From: Peptococcaceae bacterium CEB3
GTDB taxonomy: Bacteria > Bacillota > Desulfitobacteriia > Desulfitobacteriales > Desulfitobacteriaceae
Assembly: GCA_001029295.1 (NCBI GenBank)
Contig: LDXJ01000049.1
Location: 25,255-89,254 of the forward strand
Length of the DNA stretch: 64,000 nt
Direction: 5' to 3'
This document shows positions 1-5,959 of the stretch, one piece after another. Below the pieces are notes generated by a model that saw nothing but the letters and a program-made list of their open reading frames with translations, searched no databases and was not told the DNA's origin. The translations under genes were made by a program, and so were the position numbers. How positions within the stretch are numbered: position 1 is the first letter of the stretch; the number at the start of each line of letters is the position of its first letter.

Positions 1-37
1 ATTCCTCCTTGTGATGAATCTAGCTAGAATCGCTTAT

Positions 38-67
38 ATTATATCCAACGTTCAAGAGAAGTGTCAA
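38..67 (-). promoter_or_regulatory. Sigma-A promoter for a gene left of the window
   Basis: A leftward promoter with -35 TTGACA at 62..67, an 18-bp spacer and -10 TATAAT at 38..43. An AGGAGG ribosome-binding site follows at 4..9 on the same strand, so its start codon must lie just beyond position 1. It sits after the divIC stop and gives the next gene its own transcription start. In Bacillus the genes after divIC are yabR and spoIIE, but the product here cannot be seen. Confidence 0.7.
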
Positions 68-181
68 GTGACCGGCACGAGAACGGCGGCTATTTTCTCC
101 ATTCTTTTGCAACTATTCGGGGATAGATTCCCATGCCGCAAAAAGTGCAACCTACAGAGCCGAAAATAGTTGCCAGGTGCT

Positions 182-556
182 TCATTTTTTGGGCGAAATC
201 GGAATCTCCCCGCGGCGGACCAAACCCAACTGCGTCCGGGCCAACTGCTCGACATAGGCCGGATCATTGAGCCAACGGATCTCCTGCTGCAACCGGCTCT
301 GCTTGTGCACCAGCGCTGCCTTCTCAGCTTCAAGATACGAGAGACGCCCCTCGACCTGCCTCTGCAGCTGCCACAAATTCCAGAGGGAAGTGCCGACCAC
401 CCCCAGAGCCAGAAGCAGCGCCGCCAGGGAAACCGGCTTGATGCTAAACCTTTTTCTCCGGCCGGGCTTGCTGTTGTGTGCGTTCTTAAGGTGTGCGTTC
501 TTCTTTTGTGCCGACCCGTGCGCCCCTTTACTCGGGATCCTGTTCACCCCATTCAT
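182..556 (-). CDS. divIC: Septum formation initiator family protein DivIC
   Basis: A 124-residue bitopic division protein. It has a basic N-terminal cytoplasmic tail (residues 1-40, rich in Lys/Arg/His), one membrane segment at about 43-60 (VSLAALLLALGVVG), then an external coiled coil at about 65-105. This is the FtsL/DivIC layout; DivIC partners FtsL and DivIB at the septum. The N-terminal part overlaps the end of the upstream helix-turn-helix gene by 29 bp, so the two are probably translationally coupled. A GGAGGGG ribosome site lies directly before the ATG at 556, and a GTG at 547 has better spacing and may be the real start. The position after yabQ matches B. subtilis, which supports DivIC over the similar FtsL. 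Confidence 0.85.
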   Translation of the reverse strand: MNGVNRIPSKGAHGSAQKKNAHLKNAHNSKPGRRKRFSIKPVSLAALLLALGVVGTSLWNLWQLQRQVEGRLSYLEAEKAALVHKQSRLQQEIRWLNDPAYVEQLARTQLGLVRRGEIPISPKK

Positions 557-773
557 CCCCTCCTAAGCCCAATTCTTGGCCGGGAATAATGCAGACGATC
601 TCATATCCTTTATTTTTCGCCCTGGCCAGTAGTGTCGCTATAGAACTGGGACTCATGCCAAGTCTCTTGCCCATCTGTTCCTGGGTTTGTCCACTCTCTT
701 TTAAAATTACCACCTGACGCTCGCGGAAACTGAGCTTTTCCAACCCTCTGATCTCCAGATGCACCGTGCTCAC
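528..773 (-). CDS. Small helix-turn-helix protein (sigma-70 region 4 / Tfx-like)
   Basis: An 81-residue protein with a compact DNA-binding domain at about residues 12-58. The motif FRERQVVILK, the turn QTQEQMGKRLGM and the recognition helix SPSSIATLLARAK resemble sigma-70 region 4 and archaeal Tfx proteins. The acidic C-terminus (GGDEWGEQDPE) is unusual. It is first in a two-gene unit with divIC, overlapping it by 29 bp, and B. subtilis has no counterpart at this place. The start GTG at 773 has little ribosome site; a second GTG at 764 is spaced better from AAGGGTGA. Its promoter and a DnaA-box cluster lie directly upstream. A regulatory role is inferred from the fold only; no target is known. 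Confidence 0.7.
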   Translation of the reverse strand: MSTVHLEIRGLEKLSFRERQVVILKESGQTQEQMGKRLGMSPSSIATLLARAKNKGYEIVCIIPGQELGLGGDEWGEQDPE

Positions 774-782
774 CCTTACCGT

Positions 783-848
783 TTATCCACATTATCCACA
801 GGTCCCTGTGGACAAATCGTGGACAAACTGTCTACGTTCTGTGGACAA
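783..848. promoter_or_regulatory. Cluster of five DnaA boxes
   Basis: Two perfect, abutting TTATCCACA boxes lie on the plus strand at 783..791 and 792..800. Three further boxes lie on the minus strand: TTGTCCACA at 807..815 (8 of 9), TTGTCCACG at 818..826 (7 of 9) and TTGTCCACA at 840..848 (8 of 9). The minus-strand boxes are offset by 11 and 22 bp, so they share one face of the helix. The cluster sits between the promoter at 861..889 and the gene at 528..773. DnaA bound here would be expected to block or modulate that transcription, or to titrate DnaA. Confidence 0.75.
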
Positions 849-860
849 AGTCGTAAATTT

Positions 861-889
861 ATTATAACGGCAAAAGGGGCCGGAATCAA
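861..889 (-). promoter_or_regulatory. Sigma-A promoter of the HTH-divIC unit
   Basis: A leftward promoter with -35 TTGATT at 884..889, a 17-bp spacer and -10 TATAAT at 861..866. Transcription should start near 854, immediately before the DnaA-box cluster at 783..848, which therefore forms most of the 5' leader of the helix-turn-helix gene. The -35 lies just inside the intergenic region after the yabQ stop at 907. Confidence 0.65.
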
Positions 890-906
890 TCCCTTTCTGG
901 AAATAT

Positions 907-1383
907 TTACCCATCCCTGTGCGGTGGAAAGTGTTCTTCCCACCAGGCTGCCGCTTTACGCCGGCCCGATTTGGCCGATTCAAGAAAAACCGCTTCCCCG
1001 AACCGGTATAGAAGAATACTCAGCCAACTCAGGACTCCGTAGAAGGGACGCATCAACCACGCCACCGCTCCGATCATCCCTCGAATTCCGCTGCCAGCCA
1101 GGCGGCCCATCCAGTCGAATACCCCGTAGGAGCGCAAGGCGAAATACGTGACCTTGCTGCTCAGGATCCTGAGATACAACAAAAGCCCCACAACCACCCC
1201 AATGAAGGCATAAAGGCGGAAAGCCAAGAAATTGGCTCTTTGCAAGAAGAAGGCCAGGAGCAGCAATGCCAGCAAAGAAAAAAGGATATCACCGGCAAAA
1301 GTCAGAGCCGGACCCCAGCCCCGCCAGCGGCGCAGGGTGCGATACCAATCGAAAACGAATCCCACGAACATACCCGAGAGCAA
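907..1383 (-). CDS. yabQ: Spore cortex biosynthesis protein YabQ
   Basis: An integral membrane protein of about 158 residues. An N-terminal membrane stretch contains GMFVGFVFDWYRTLRR, followed by two hydrophobic segments (around residues 30-48 and 50-68) and an amphipathic, aromatic C-terminal half. YabQ is a sigma-E-dependent protein needed for spore cortex assembly and acts in the membranes around the forespore. It follows yabP as in B. subtilis. The TTG at 1383 has no ribosome site. The reading frame continues upstream without a stop to an ATT at 1413, placed 8 nt after AGAGGGGG, which would add the hydrophobic residues ISDFSALAWV typical of the family; the real protein may therefore start at ATT. 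Confidence 0.85.
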   Translation of the reverse strand: MLSGMFVGFVFDWYRTLRRWRGWGPALTFAGDILFSLLALLLLAFFLQRANFLAFRLYAFIGVVVGLLLYLRILSSKVTYFALRSYGVFDWMGRLAGSGIRGMIGAVAWLMRPFYGVLSWLSILLYRFGEAVFLESAKSGRRKAAAWWEEHFPPHRDG

Positions 1384-1432
1384 AACCCAAGCAAGTGCTG
1401 AAAAATCGGAAATCGCGCTTACCCCCTCTGGC

Positions 1433-1705
1433 TCATTTGAATATCCTGCCCAAGAAGCCCTCCCGCCCTCCCGCGCCGGTTTGGCGGGGATAGATCAAGG
1501 CATCGATGTGGCCGTTGATTTCCACAACACCATTGGGCAGATCGAGTTGCTTAATATCGAGTTTCTCTCCCTTGACGTGCAGCAACCCCTGCTCGGTCTC
1601 GAGCACGATCTCTTTCGGATCAAAGGTCTGAACCTTATAGATGCCCGTAAGCGTCATATTGCCGCGATCCTGCAGAACCAGACGGTGTCCTTTCTGTTTT
1701 TCCAC
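1433..1705 (-). CDS. yabP: Sporulation protein YabP
   Basis: A 90-residue YabP/YqfC-family protein. These are small beta-rich proteins made in the mother cell under sigma-E and required for proper cortex and coat formation. The family pattern is visible in HRLVLQDRGNMTLTGIY, the central FDPKEIVLET and the C-terminal GHIDALIYPR. The start was set at GTG 1705 because GGAGGG lies 9 nt upstream; the ATG at 1714 is too close to that site and the longer frame to 1780 has none. It lies 19 bp before the earliest possible yabQ start and is probably co-transcribed with it. A terminator separates it from rqcP upstream. Confidence 0.85.
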   Translation of the reverse strand: MEKQKGHRLVLQDRGNMTLTGIYKVQTFDPKEIVLETEQGLLHVKGEKLDIKQLDLPNGVVEINGHIDALIYPRQTGAGGREGFLGRIFK

Positions 1706-1773
1706 TTCGCCCATCCCTCCAACACATTCCTGCTTAATCCATATTCTCCGCTCCCGGGGTTTAGACATCGCCA

Positions 1774-1831
1774 AAAGCAAAAGGGGCTGTCACATCACGG
1801 GCAATTAAGCCCGTTTTGCGACAGCCCCTTT
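1774..1831 (-). terminator. Intrinsic terminator between rqcP and yabP
   Basis: On the minus strand AAAGGGGCTGTC at the 1820..1831 arm pairs with GACAGCCCCTT at 1781..1791 around an inner CGGGC/GCCCG hairpin, and TTTTGCTTTT follows. The upstream arm is the last coding stretch of rqcP. It should end the hup-rqcP transcript and leave yabP-yabQ to a separate, presumably sporulation-specific, transcript. Confidence 0.7.
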
Positions 1832-2079
1832 CTCTCGTCTCTAAGAACTTCGTAGAGCAAATGTGCCTCGTCGGCACGAACCGTAGAGGGAACTCCCTTG
1901 ACCCTGGCTTCCAGAACACGGTTTCCGACTTCAACCAAGAGGGTATCTCCTATTTTTACTTCGCTCGACGGCTTGGCCACCCGCCCATTAATCTGGATCT
2001 TGTGGCCCTCACAGATATCCTTGGCCACGGATCTCCTTTTAATCAGACGGGACACCTTTAAAAACTTGTCAACACGCAT
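1795..2079 (-). CDS. rqcP: S4-domain RNA-binding protein RqcP (YabO/Hsp15 type)
   Basis: A 94-residue protein that is almost entirely one S4 RNA-binding domain. It begins MRVDKFLKVSRLIKRRSVA and has the second S4 strand pair at KIQINGRVAKPSSEVKIGD. In B. subtilis the homologue RqcP (YabO) works with RqcH on stalled 50S subunits to add C-terminal alanine tails. The length and position between hup and yabP fit the family. GAGG precedes the ATG at 2079. The last codons form one arm of the intrinsic terminator at 1774..1831. Confidence 0.88.
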   Translation of the reverse strand: MRVDKFLKVSRLIKRRSVAKDICEGHKIQINGRVAKPSSEVKIGDTLLVEVGNRVLEARVKGVPSTVRADEAHLLYEVLRDERKGLSQNGLNCP

Positions 2080-2104
2080 GCCGGCCTCAACACCCGCGGC
2101 AGCC

Positions 2105-2380
2105 TTACGGCTGAACTGCGTCTTTCAGAGCTTTTCCCGCCTTAAAACCCGGGACCTTGGAGGCAGGAATGGTAATCTTCTCTTTGGTTTGCGGGTTCAA
2201 TCCCGTCCTTTCCGAGCGTTCTTTCACTTCGAAAGTTCCGAAGCCCACCAGTTGTACCCTTTCCAGTTTTGCCAGCGTCTCTTCAATGACCGTAAAAACA
2301 GCATTAACCGCTTTTTCGGCATCCTTTTTGGACATGTCCGTTTTCTCAGCCACCGCGGCCACTAATTCAGCCTTGTTCAA
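2105..2380 (-). CDS. hup: DNA-binding protein HU
   Basis: A 91-residue HU/HBsu nucleoid protein. It begins [20 protein letters not shown] and carries the beta-arm region [19 protein letters not shown], ending in [15 protein letters not shown]. It binds DNA as a dimer and compacts the chromosome. The start is TTG at 2380, chosen because GGGAGG lies 6 nt upstream; an upstream in-frame TTG at 2395 has no ribosome site. It lies just upstream of rqcP with a 25-bp gap and is probably co-transcribed with it. In B. subtilis the main hbs gene is elsewhere, but HU next to yabO is common in Clostridia. Confidence 0.93.
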   Translation of the reverse strand: MNKAELVAAVAEKTDMSKKDAEKAVNAVFTVIEETLAKLERVQLVGFGTFEVKERSERTGLNPQTKEKITIPASKVPGFKAGKALKDAVQP

Positions 2381-2448
2381 AATGCTCCCTCCCAAAGATT
2401 ATTCGCCTTATATTTCGCGATAAATAAGCAAACTCCTGCAATGAAGCG

Positions 2449-3912
2449 CTAAACGACTGCAATTTTACCACTTTTTTCTTGGCTTTTTGCCTTTTCCCAA
2501 TAAACATCCATCTCCGGCAACGACAGCCGAGTCCAATCGCGGCCGTCTTTCTCCGCCAAATCCAGCATGCGGACAAATCTGTCCTTAAATTTGGCCACTG
2601 CCGCCCGCAGAACCTCTTCGGCTTCCAACCCCAACAGCCGGGACAAGTTCACCAGCGCAAAAATCAGGTCGCCAAGTTCCTCCCGAATCCCATCCCCCCG
2701 CTCAAGCGCACTCTTTAGCTCGGCCAGCTCTTCTTGAACTTTACGCCAGGGTCCTTGCCAATCCTGCCAGTCGAAACCCGCCTTGGCTGCCCGGCGCTGT
2801 ACTTCCGCCGCCTGCATCAAGGCCGGCAGGCTTTCCCTGGCTTTGAAATACCCGGCCCCCCCACCGTTCGCGGCTTTTTCCGTCTCTTTAACTCGCTCCC
2901 AAACCCGAACCACTTCTTCGGCGGTTTTGACCTTGTCGGAACCAAAGACGTGAGGATGACGCCGAAACAACTTTTCAATGAGCATACGCATGACATCGTG
3001 CAGGTTGAACCCATCCGACTCCGCGGCAATCTGCGCGTGAAAAACCACTTGTAATAATAAGTCTCCCAATTCTTCACATAAATTATACGTGTCCCCGGCC
3101 TGAATAGCGTCCAAAACCTCGTAACTTTCCTCGATCAGGCAAGATTGCAGGGATTCGTGGGTCTGCTCCCTATCCCAGGGACAGCCATCCTCAGCCCGTA
3201 AGCGCTTCATAATCTCCTCGAGCCGCGGCAAGGAAGCTACGTTCTCCTGGGGAGGCACCGCCACGGCCGTAAGGTGATCAAAGACCTGGCGGTCCAATTC
3301 ATAAAGCGGAATCCGAACCTTTTGGGGAGTGGCGCCTCCCAACCCCCTCAGGACGTACACCGGCGCTTCATCCGGGTAGCTCTCCATCAAGTCCAGCTTC
3401 AGATCGGAAGCGACTAAAGCGCTGTGAACCTGCGGCACGACCAACCATTCCCTGCCCGTCAGAGCGGCACTCTTTAAACCGCCGCACTCCCGGACCAGGA
3501 GCCCTTCGGCCGGGTCCAAGGACAGCGCCGTATAGGCCTCATCCAGGAAACTCAACGCCGGGTAGACAATAACTTCGACGACCTGCCCCAATTCTTCTTG
3601 CAGGAGGCTGACCGTCTTTTCCGCCACCTTGGGATGCCCCGGAACCGCATACACTACCTCGGCCCTTTGGGACAATTCCTCCCGTAAACGCGCGACAATG
3701 CGCTCGTACACCCCTTCGAACGTCTCTTCTTCCCCATAAATATAGTCAAAGGGAACGAAAGTCACTCCTTCTCCTCTGAGTTCCTCAACACAGGGATGCC
3801 GCTCTGTCCGGACAAAGACCCGATCCGCCTGCTTCAACTTCCGGTAGCTCTCCAAGGTCAGCTTGTCCGCCCCGGCCGGGCCGAGACCGATAATATGCAA
3901 CCTGGCTTTCAC
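2449..3912 (-). CDS. mazG: MazG nucleoside triphosphate pyrophosphohydrolase with tetrapyrrole methylase domain (YabN)
   Basis: A two-domain protein of 487 residues. Residues 1 to about 225 resemble SAM-dependent tetrapyrrole methylases (HIIGLGPAGADKLTLES near the start, VVYAVPGHP at about 90). Residues 225-485 contain two MazG units: the first has EDGCPWDREQT and EESYEVLDAI and EELGDLLLQVVFHA (the EExxE/ExxD metal site), the second is more diverged with RKVQEELAELKSAL and EELGDLIFALVNLSR. MazG hydrolyses non-canonical or excess NTPs. This YabN-type fusion is standard in Firmicutes at this place. The GTG at 3912 was chosen since AGGTGGAGG lies 8 nt before it; a GTG at 3927 would overlap the ribosome site. 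Confidence 0.9.
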   Translation of the reverse strand: MKARLHIIGLGPAGADKLTLESYRKLKQADRVFVRTERHPCVEELRGEGVTFVPFDYIYGEEETFEGVYERIVARLREELSQRAEVVYAVPGHPKVAEKTVSLLQEELGQVVEVIVYPALSFLDEAYTALSLDPAEGLLVRECGGLKSAALTGREWLVVPQVHSALVASDLKLDLMESYPDEAPVYVLRGLGGATPQKVRIPLYELDRQVFDHLTAVAVPPQENVASLPRLEEIMKRLRAEDGCPWDREQTHESLQSCLIEESYEVLDAIQAGDTYNLCEELGDLLLQVVFHAQIAAESDGFNLHDVMRMLIEKLFRRHPHVFGSDKVKTAEEVVRVWERVKETEKAANGGGAGYFKARESLPALMQAAEVQRRAAKAGFDWQDWQGPWRKVQEELAELKSALERGDGIREELGDLIFALVNLSRLLGLEAEEVLRAAVAKFKDRFVRMLDLAEKDGRDWTRLSLPEMDVYWEKAKSQEKSGKIAVV

Positions 3913-3951
3913 TTGCCCCACCTCCACCTGTTATTTTAGCGGGCCGGGACG

Positions 3952-3986
3952 AAAAAGCAAACAGACTACGATATAGAACCGTAGTC
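3952..3986 (-). terminator. Intrinsic terminator after spoVT
   Basis: AGACTACG (3979..3986 on the minus strand) pairs perfectly with CGTAGTCT (3962..3969) around a 9-nt loop, followed by GTTTGCTTTTT. It lies 26 bp after the spoVT stop and ends that transcript before mazG. Confidence 0.8.
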
Positions 3987-4011
3987 TTGCTCAAGCGCTC
4001 ACTGGGAATTT

Positions 4012-4575
4012 CTATTGTTCCATTTGCTTGGCCAAGAAACCCGCCGCTGTTTCCACCAGCTTAGCCTCCAGTTCCCCCATTTTGACGGCCGGATCTTTGG
4101 ACATGAGGATCACGGCCCCAATGGGGTCGCCCTCGGCAATGATCGGGGCAATTATTTCGCAGCTGAGCTTGCACTTTTCGTCCTCATCATTTTCGGGGCA
4201 GGTCTTGCACTGGGCGTGCTCACCCGCCTTCTCAATGTGAATCAGTTTCCGATCTTCCATAGCCTTTTCTGTTGCCGGTCCCAGAGGTTTGTTTAAGTAC
4301 TCTTTCTTCGAAGCGCCCGCAACCGCGATAATCATATCCCGATCCGCGATACAGGCAATATGTCCGGTTGCTTCATAGAGAGAATCCGCATACTCTCTGG
4401 CAAATTCCCCCAGCTCGCCGATCGGCGAGTACTTCTTAAGGATAACCTCCCCCTCACGGTCGACAAAGATCTCCAGCGGGTCACCTTCTCTTATGCGAAG
4501 CGTCCGACGAATTTCTTTAGGAATAACGACCCGGCCCAGATCGTCAATCCGCCTCACGATGCCTGTTGCTTTCAT
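4012..4575 (-). CDS. spoVT: Stage V sporulation protein T
   Basis: A 187-residue forespore transcription regulator. Residues 1-52 form an AbrB-type swapped-hairpin DNA-binding domain (MKATGIVRRIDDLGRVVIPK, then RIREGDPLEIFVD). Residues 58-185 form a GAF-like domain (HIACIADRDMIIAVAGASK, and CKTCPENDEDEKC, a cysteine-rich loop). SpoVT tunes sigma-G-dependent genes late in forespore development. Length and place downstream of mfd match B. subtilis. An AAAGGAGGGAAGGG site precedes the ATG at 4575. A sigma-G-like promoter and its own terminator mark it as a monocistronic unit. Confidence 0.95.
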   Translation of the reverse strand: MKATGIVRRIDDLGRVVIPKEIRRTLRIREGDPLEIFVDREGEVILKKYSPIGELGEFAREYADSLYEATGHIACIADRDMIIAVAGASKKEYLNKPLGPATEKAMEDRKLIHIEKAGEHAQCKTCPENDEDEKCKLSCEIIAPIIAEGDPIGAVILMSKDPAVKMGELEAKLVETAAGFLAKQMEQ

Positions 4576-4694
4576 GGATGCCCTTCCCTCCTTTTGTCGT
4601 CCCAGTCCGCCGGCCTTGGCGGCGATAAATCTCTGACCGATCCGGCCCGCGTGGCAACTTTAAATCCGCCGGCCAATGGCTTTAATTTCATAAA

Positions 4695-4725
4695 TAGTAT
4701 ATATCCCGCCCTCAGAGATTATTCA
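4695..4725 (-). promoter_or_regulatory. Sigma-G-like promoter of spoVT
   Basis: The minus strand has -35 TGAATA at 4720..4725, an 18-bp spacer and -10 TATACTA at 4695..4701, close to the sigma-G pattern (TGAATA then CATACTA). spoVT is a sigma-G gene in B. subtilis. The leader to the ATG at 4575 would be about 110 nt. Confidence 0.5.
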
Positions 4726-4774
4726 TTTTTTTCCAAGCCGTTGAAAACTTAGTTGAACTGGGGTTTAAACGCAG

Positions 4775-4806
4775 AAAAGGAAAGCGCTCCATAAAAACGC
4801 TTTCCC
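4775..4806 (-). terminator. Intrinsic terminator of the prsA-like gene
   Basis: GGAAAGCG (4798..4805 on the minus strand) pairs with CGCTTTCC (4779..4786) around an 11-nt loop and TTTTCTGCG follows. It lies downstream of the repeat at 4844..4930. The whole 366-bp gap between spoVT and prsA is thus filled by the spoVT promoter, this terminator and the repeat. Confidence 0.75.
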
Positions 4807-4843
4807 TCTCATAGACTCCTTTTTTTTCCAAACGCATGACACC

Positions 4844-4930
4844 GAAGTCATCCTCACCGCACAAGCATTCTTTGAAAGCTTGCGGTTCAGCGATAGTGTC
4901 CACAGGACACTATCGTGATGTTCAGCTTAA
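4844..4930. repeat. Copy A of an 85-bp multi-hairpin repeat
   Basis: About 83 bp that match 27200..27287 with only 5 differences. It holds three dyads in a row: CCGCACAAGC with GCTTGCGG, a perfect CGATAGTGTCC / GGACACTATCG hairpin with loop ACA, and, just at the edge, the palindrome GTTCAGCTTAAGCTGAAC. It lies directly after the stop codon of prsA and before the prsA terminator, so it is transcribed as 3' UTR. On the minus strand the first half also reads open from MDTIAEPQA, but the frame tails of the two copies diverge completely. Confidence 0.8.
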
Positions 4931-4941
4931 GCTGAACGAGT

Positions 4942-5919
4942 TCACTTTGCCGGGGCGGGTGTGGGGGCGGCCGGAGTGGGCGCGGGCGCAAAGCCGTGGG
5001 CGTAATCGACTGTTGCCTTTTTCATCAGGGCATTCATGTAGGTCTGAAACTTGGCGTCTTTAGCGCCGGTTAGGGCGTCCTGCTCGACCTGAGTCTTTTC
5101 CGCGTTAAAATCGGGGGTCACGGCCGGCTTATGTGCCTCCACCAAGATGACATGATAACCATACGAAGACTTAACCGGCGTCTGCGACCATGTCCCGACT
5201 TTCTGGGAGAAGGCCGCCTTGGCGAAGCCGGGATCCATCTGGCTCTGGGTGAAAAAGCCAAGCTCCCCGCCTTTGTCTTTGCTGCCCGGATCGATCGACT
5301 TCTCCTTAGCCAGTTGGGCAAAATTCGCGCCTTTGTCTTTGTTCAATTCCGAGATGATTTGTTCGGCTTCCGCCTTTGTCTTGACCAGGATGTGCCTGGC
5401 CTCCACCTCTTCCGGATGGCCGTACTGGGATTTATGGGCGTTAAAATAATTTTGCACGTCGCTGGCACTGACTTTTACCCCGGTACTGACCTTCTGGTAC
5501 AGGGCCAGGAAATCCAAAAGCTCCGGTTCCGTCATCCCCTGCTGTTTCAGCGCATCCTGAAATTTCGCTTCCGTCCCGAAATTCTTTTTCAGCCCCGCTT
5601 CCTGCTGCTTGACCTGGCTGTCATTCGTGCTGAGACCCAGTTTTCTTACCTCCTGAGAGATGACATCCCCTTCCACCATGCGCTGCAGAATATTGTTCTT
5701 CAGTTGGGCCTCCGCCTGTTTCCCCTGGGCGGAGGTAAAATCCATCCCCTGGGTCTTGTATAAAGCTTCGGATGCCGCAACCCGTTGGTCAAAATCAGTT
5801 TGGGATATGGCCTGCCCATTTACCCTGGCCACCCATTTCCCGCCTGTCAATGAGCACCCCGCCGTCGCCAAAAGAACCACCAAGGCTCCGGCCACTATTC
5901 CCAACCGGGCTCTTTTCAA
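4942..5919 (-). CDS. prsA: Foldase lipoprotein, parvulin-type peptidyl-prolyl isomerase (PrsA/SurA-like)
   Basis: A 325-residue exported lipoprotein. It has a signal peptide with lipobox LLATAGC at about residues 17-22, an N-terminal SurA-type chaperone region (VNGQAISQTDFDQRV, residues 33-48) and a parvulin domain at about 172-265 (EARHILVKTKAEAE, then GGELGFFTQSQMDPGFAKAAF and YGYHVILVEAHKP). It ends in a Pro/Ala-rich tail. PrsA folds secreted proteins outside the membrane. The start is TTG at 5919. It lies 40 bp after mfd, and B. subtilis has no such gene in this place; the gene symbol is given for the family. Its 3' UTR contains an 85-bp repeat. Confidence 0.85.
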   Translation of the reverse strand: MKRARLGIVAGALVVLLATAGCSLTGGKWVARVNGQAISQTDFDQRVAASEALYKTQGMDFTSAQGKQAEAQLKNNILQRMVEGDVISQEVRKLGLSTNDSQVKQQEAGLKKNFGTEAKFQDALKQQGMTEPELLDFLALYQKVSTGVKVSASDVQNYFNAHKSQYGHPEEVEARHILVKTKAEAEQIISELNKDKGANFAQLAKEKSIDPGSKDKGGELGFFTQSQMDPGFAKAAFSQKVGTWSQTPVKSSYGYHVILVEAHKPAVTPDFNAEKTQVEQDALTGAKDAKFQTYMNALMKKATVDYAHGFAPAPTPAAPTPAPAK

Positions 5920-5959
5920 TCAATCCACGACCTTTCCTAAATCCAATGCCACCATTATA

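Noticed and set aside
64..333. An 89-codon minus-strand frame at the left edge
   Set aside because: It overlaps the end of divIC in another frame, is Arg/Ser-rich and has no ribosome site.
4712..4903. A minus-strand 63-codon frame starting MDTIAEPQA in repeat copy A
   Set aside because: The first 20 codons are shared with copy B, but the tails differ completely and there is no ribosome site. The conservation is better explained by the repeat itself.
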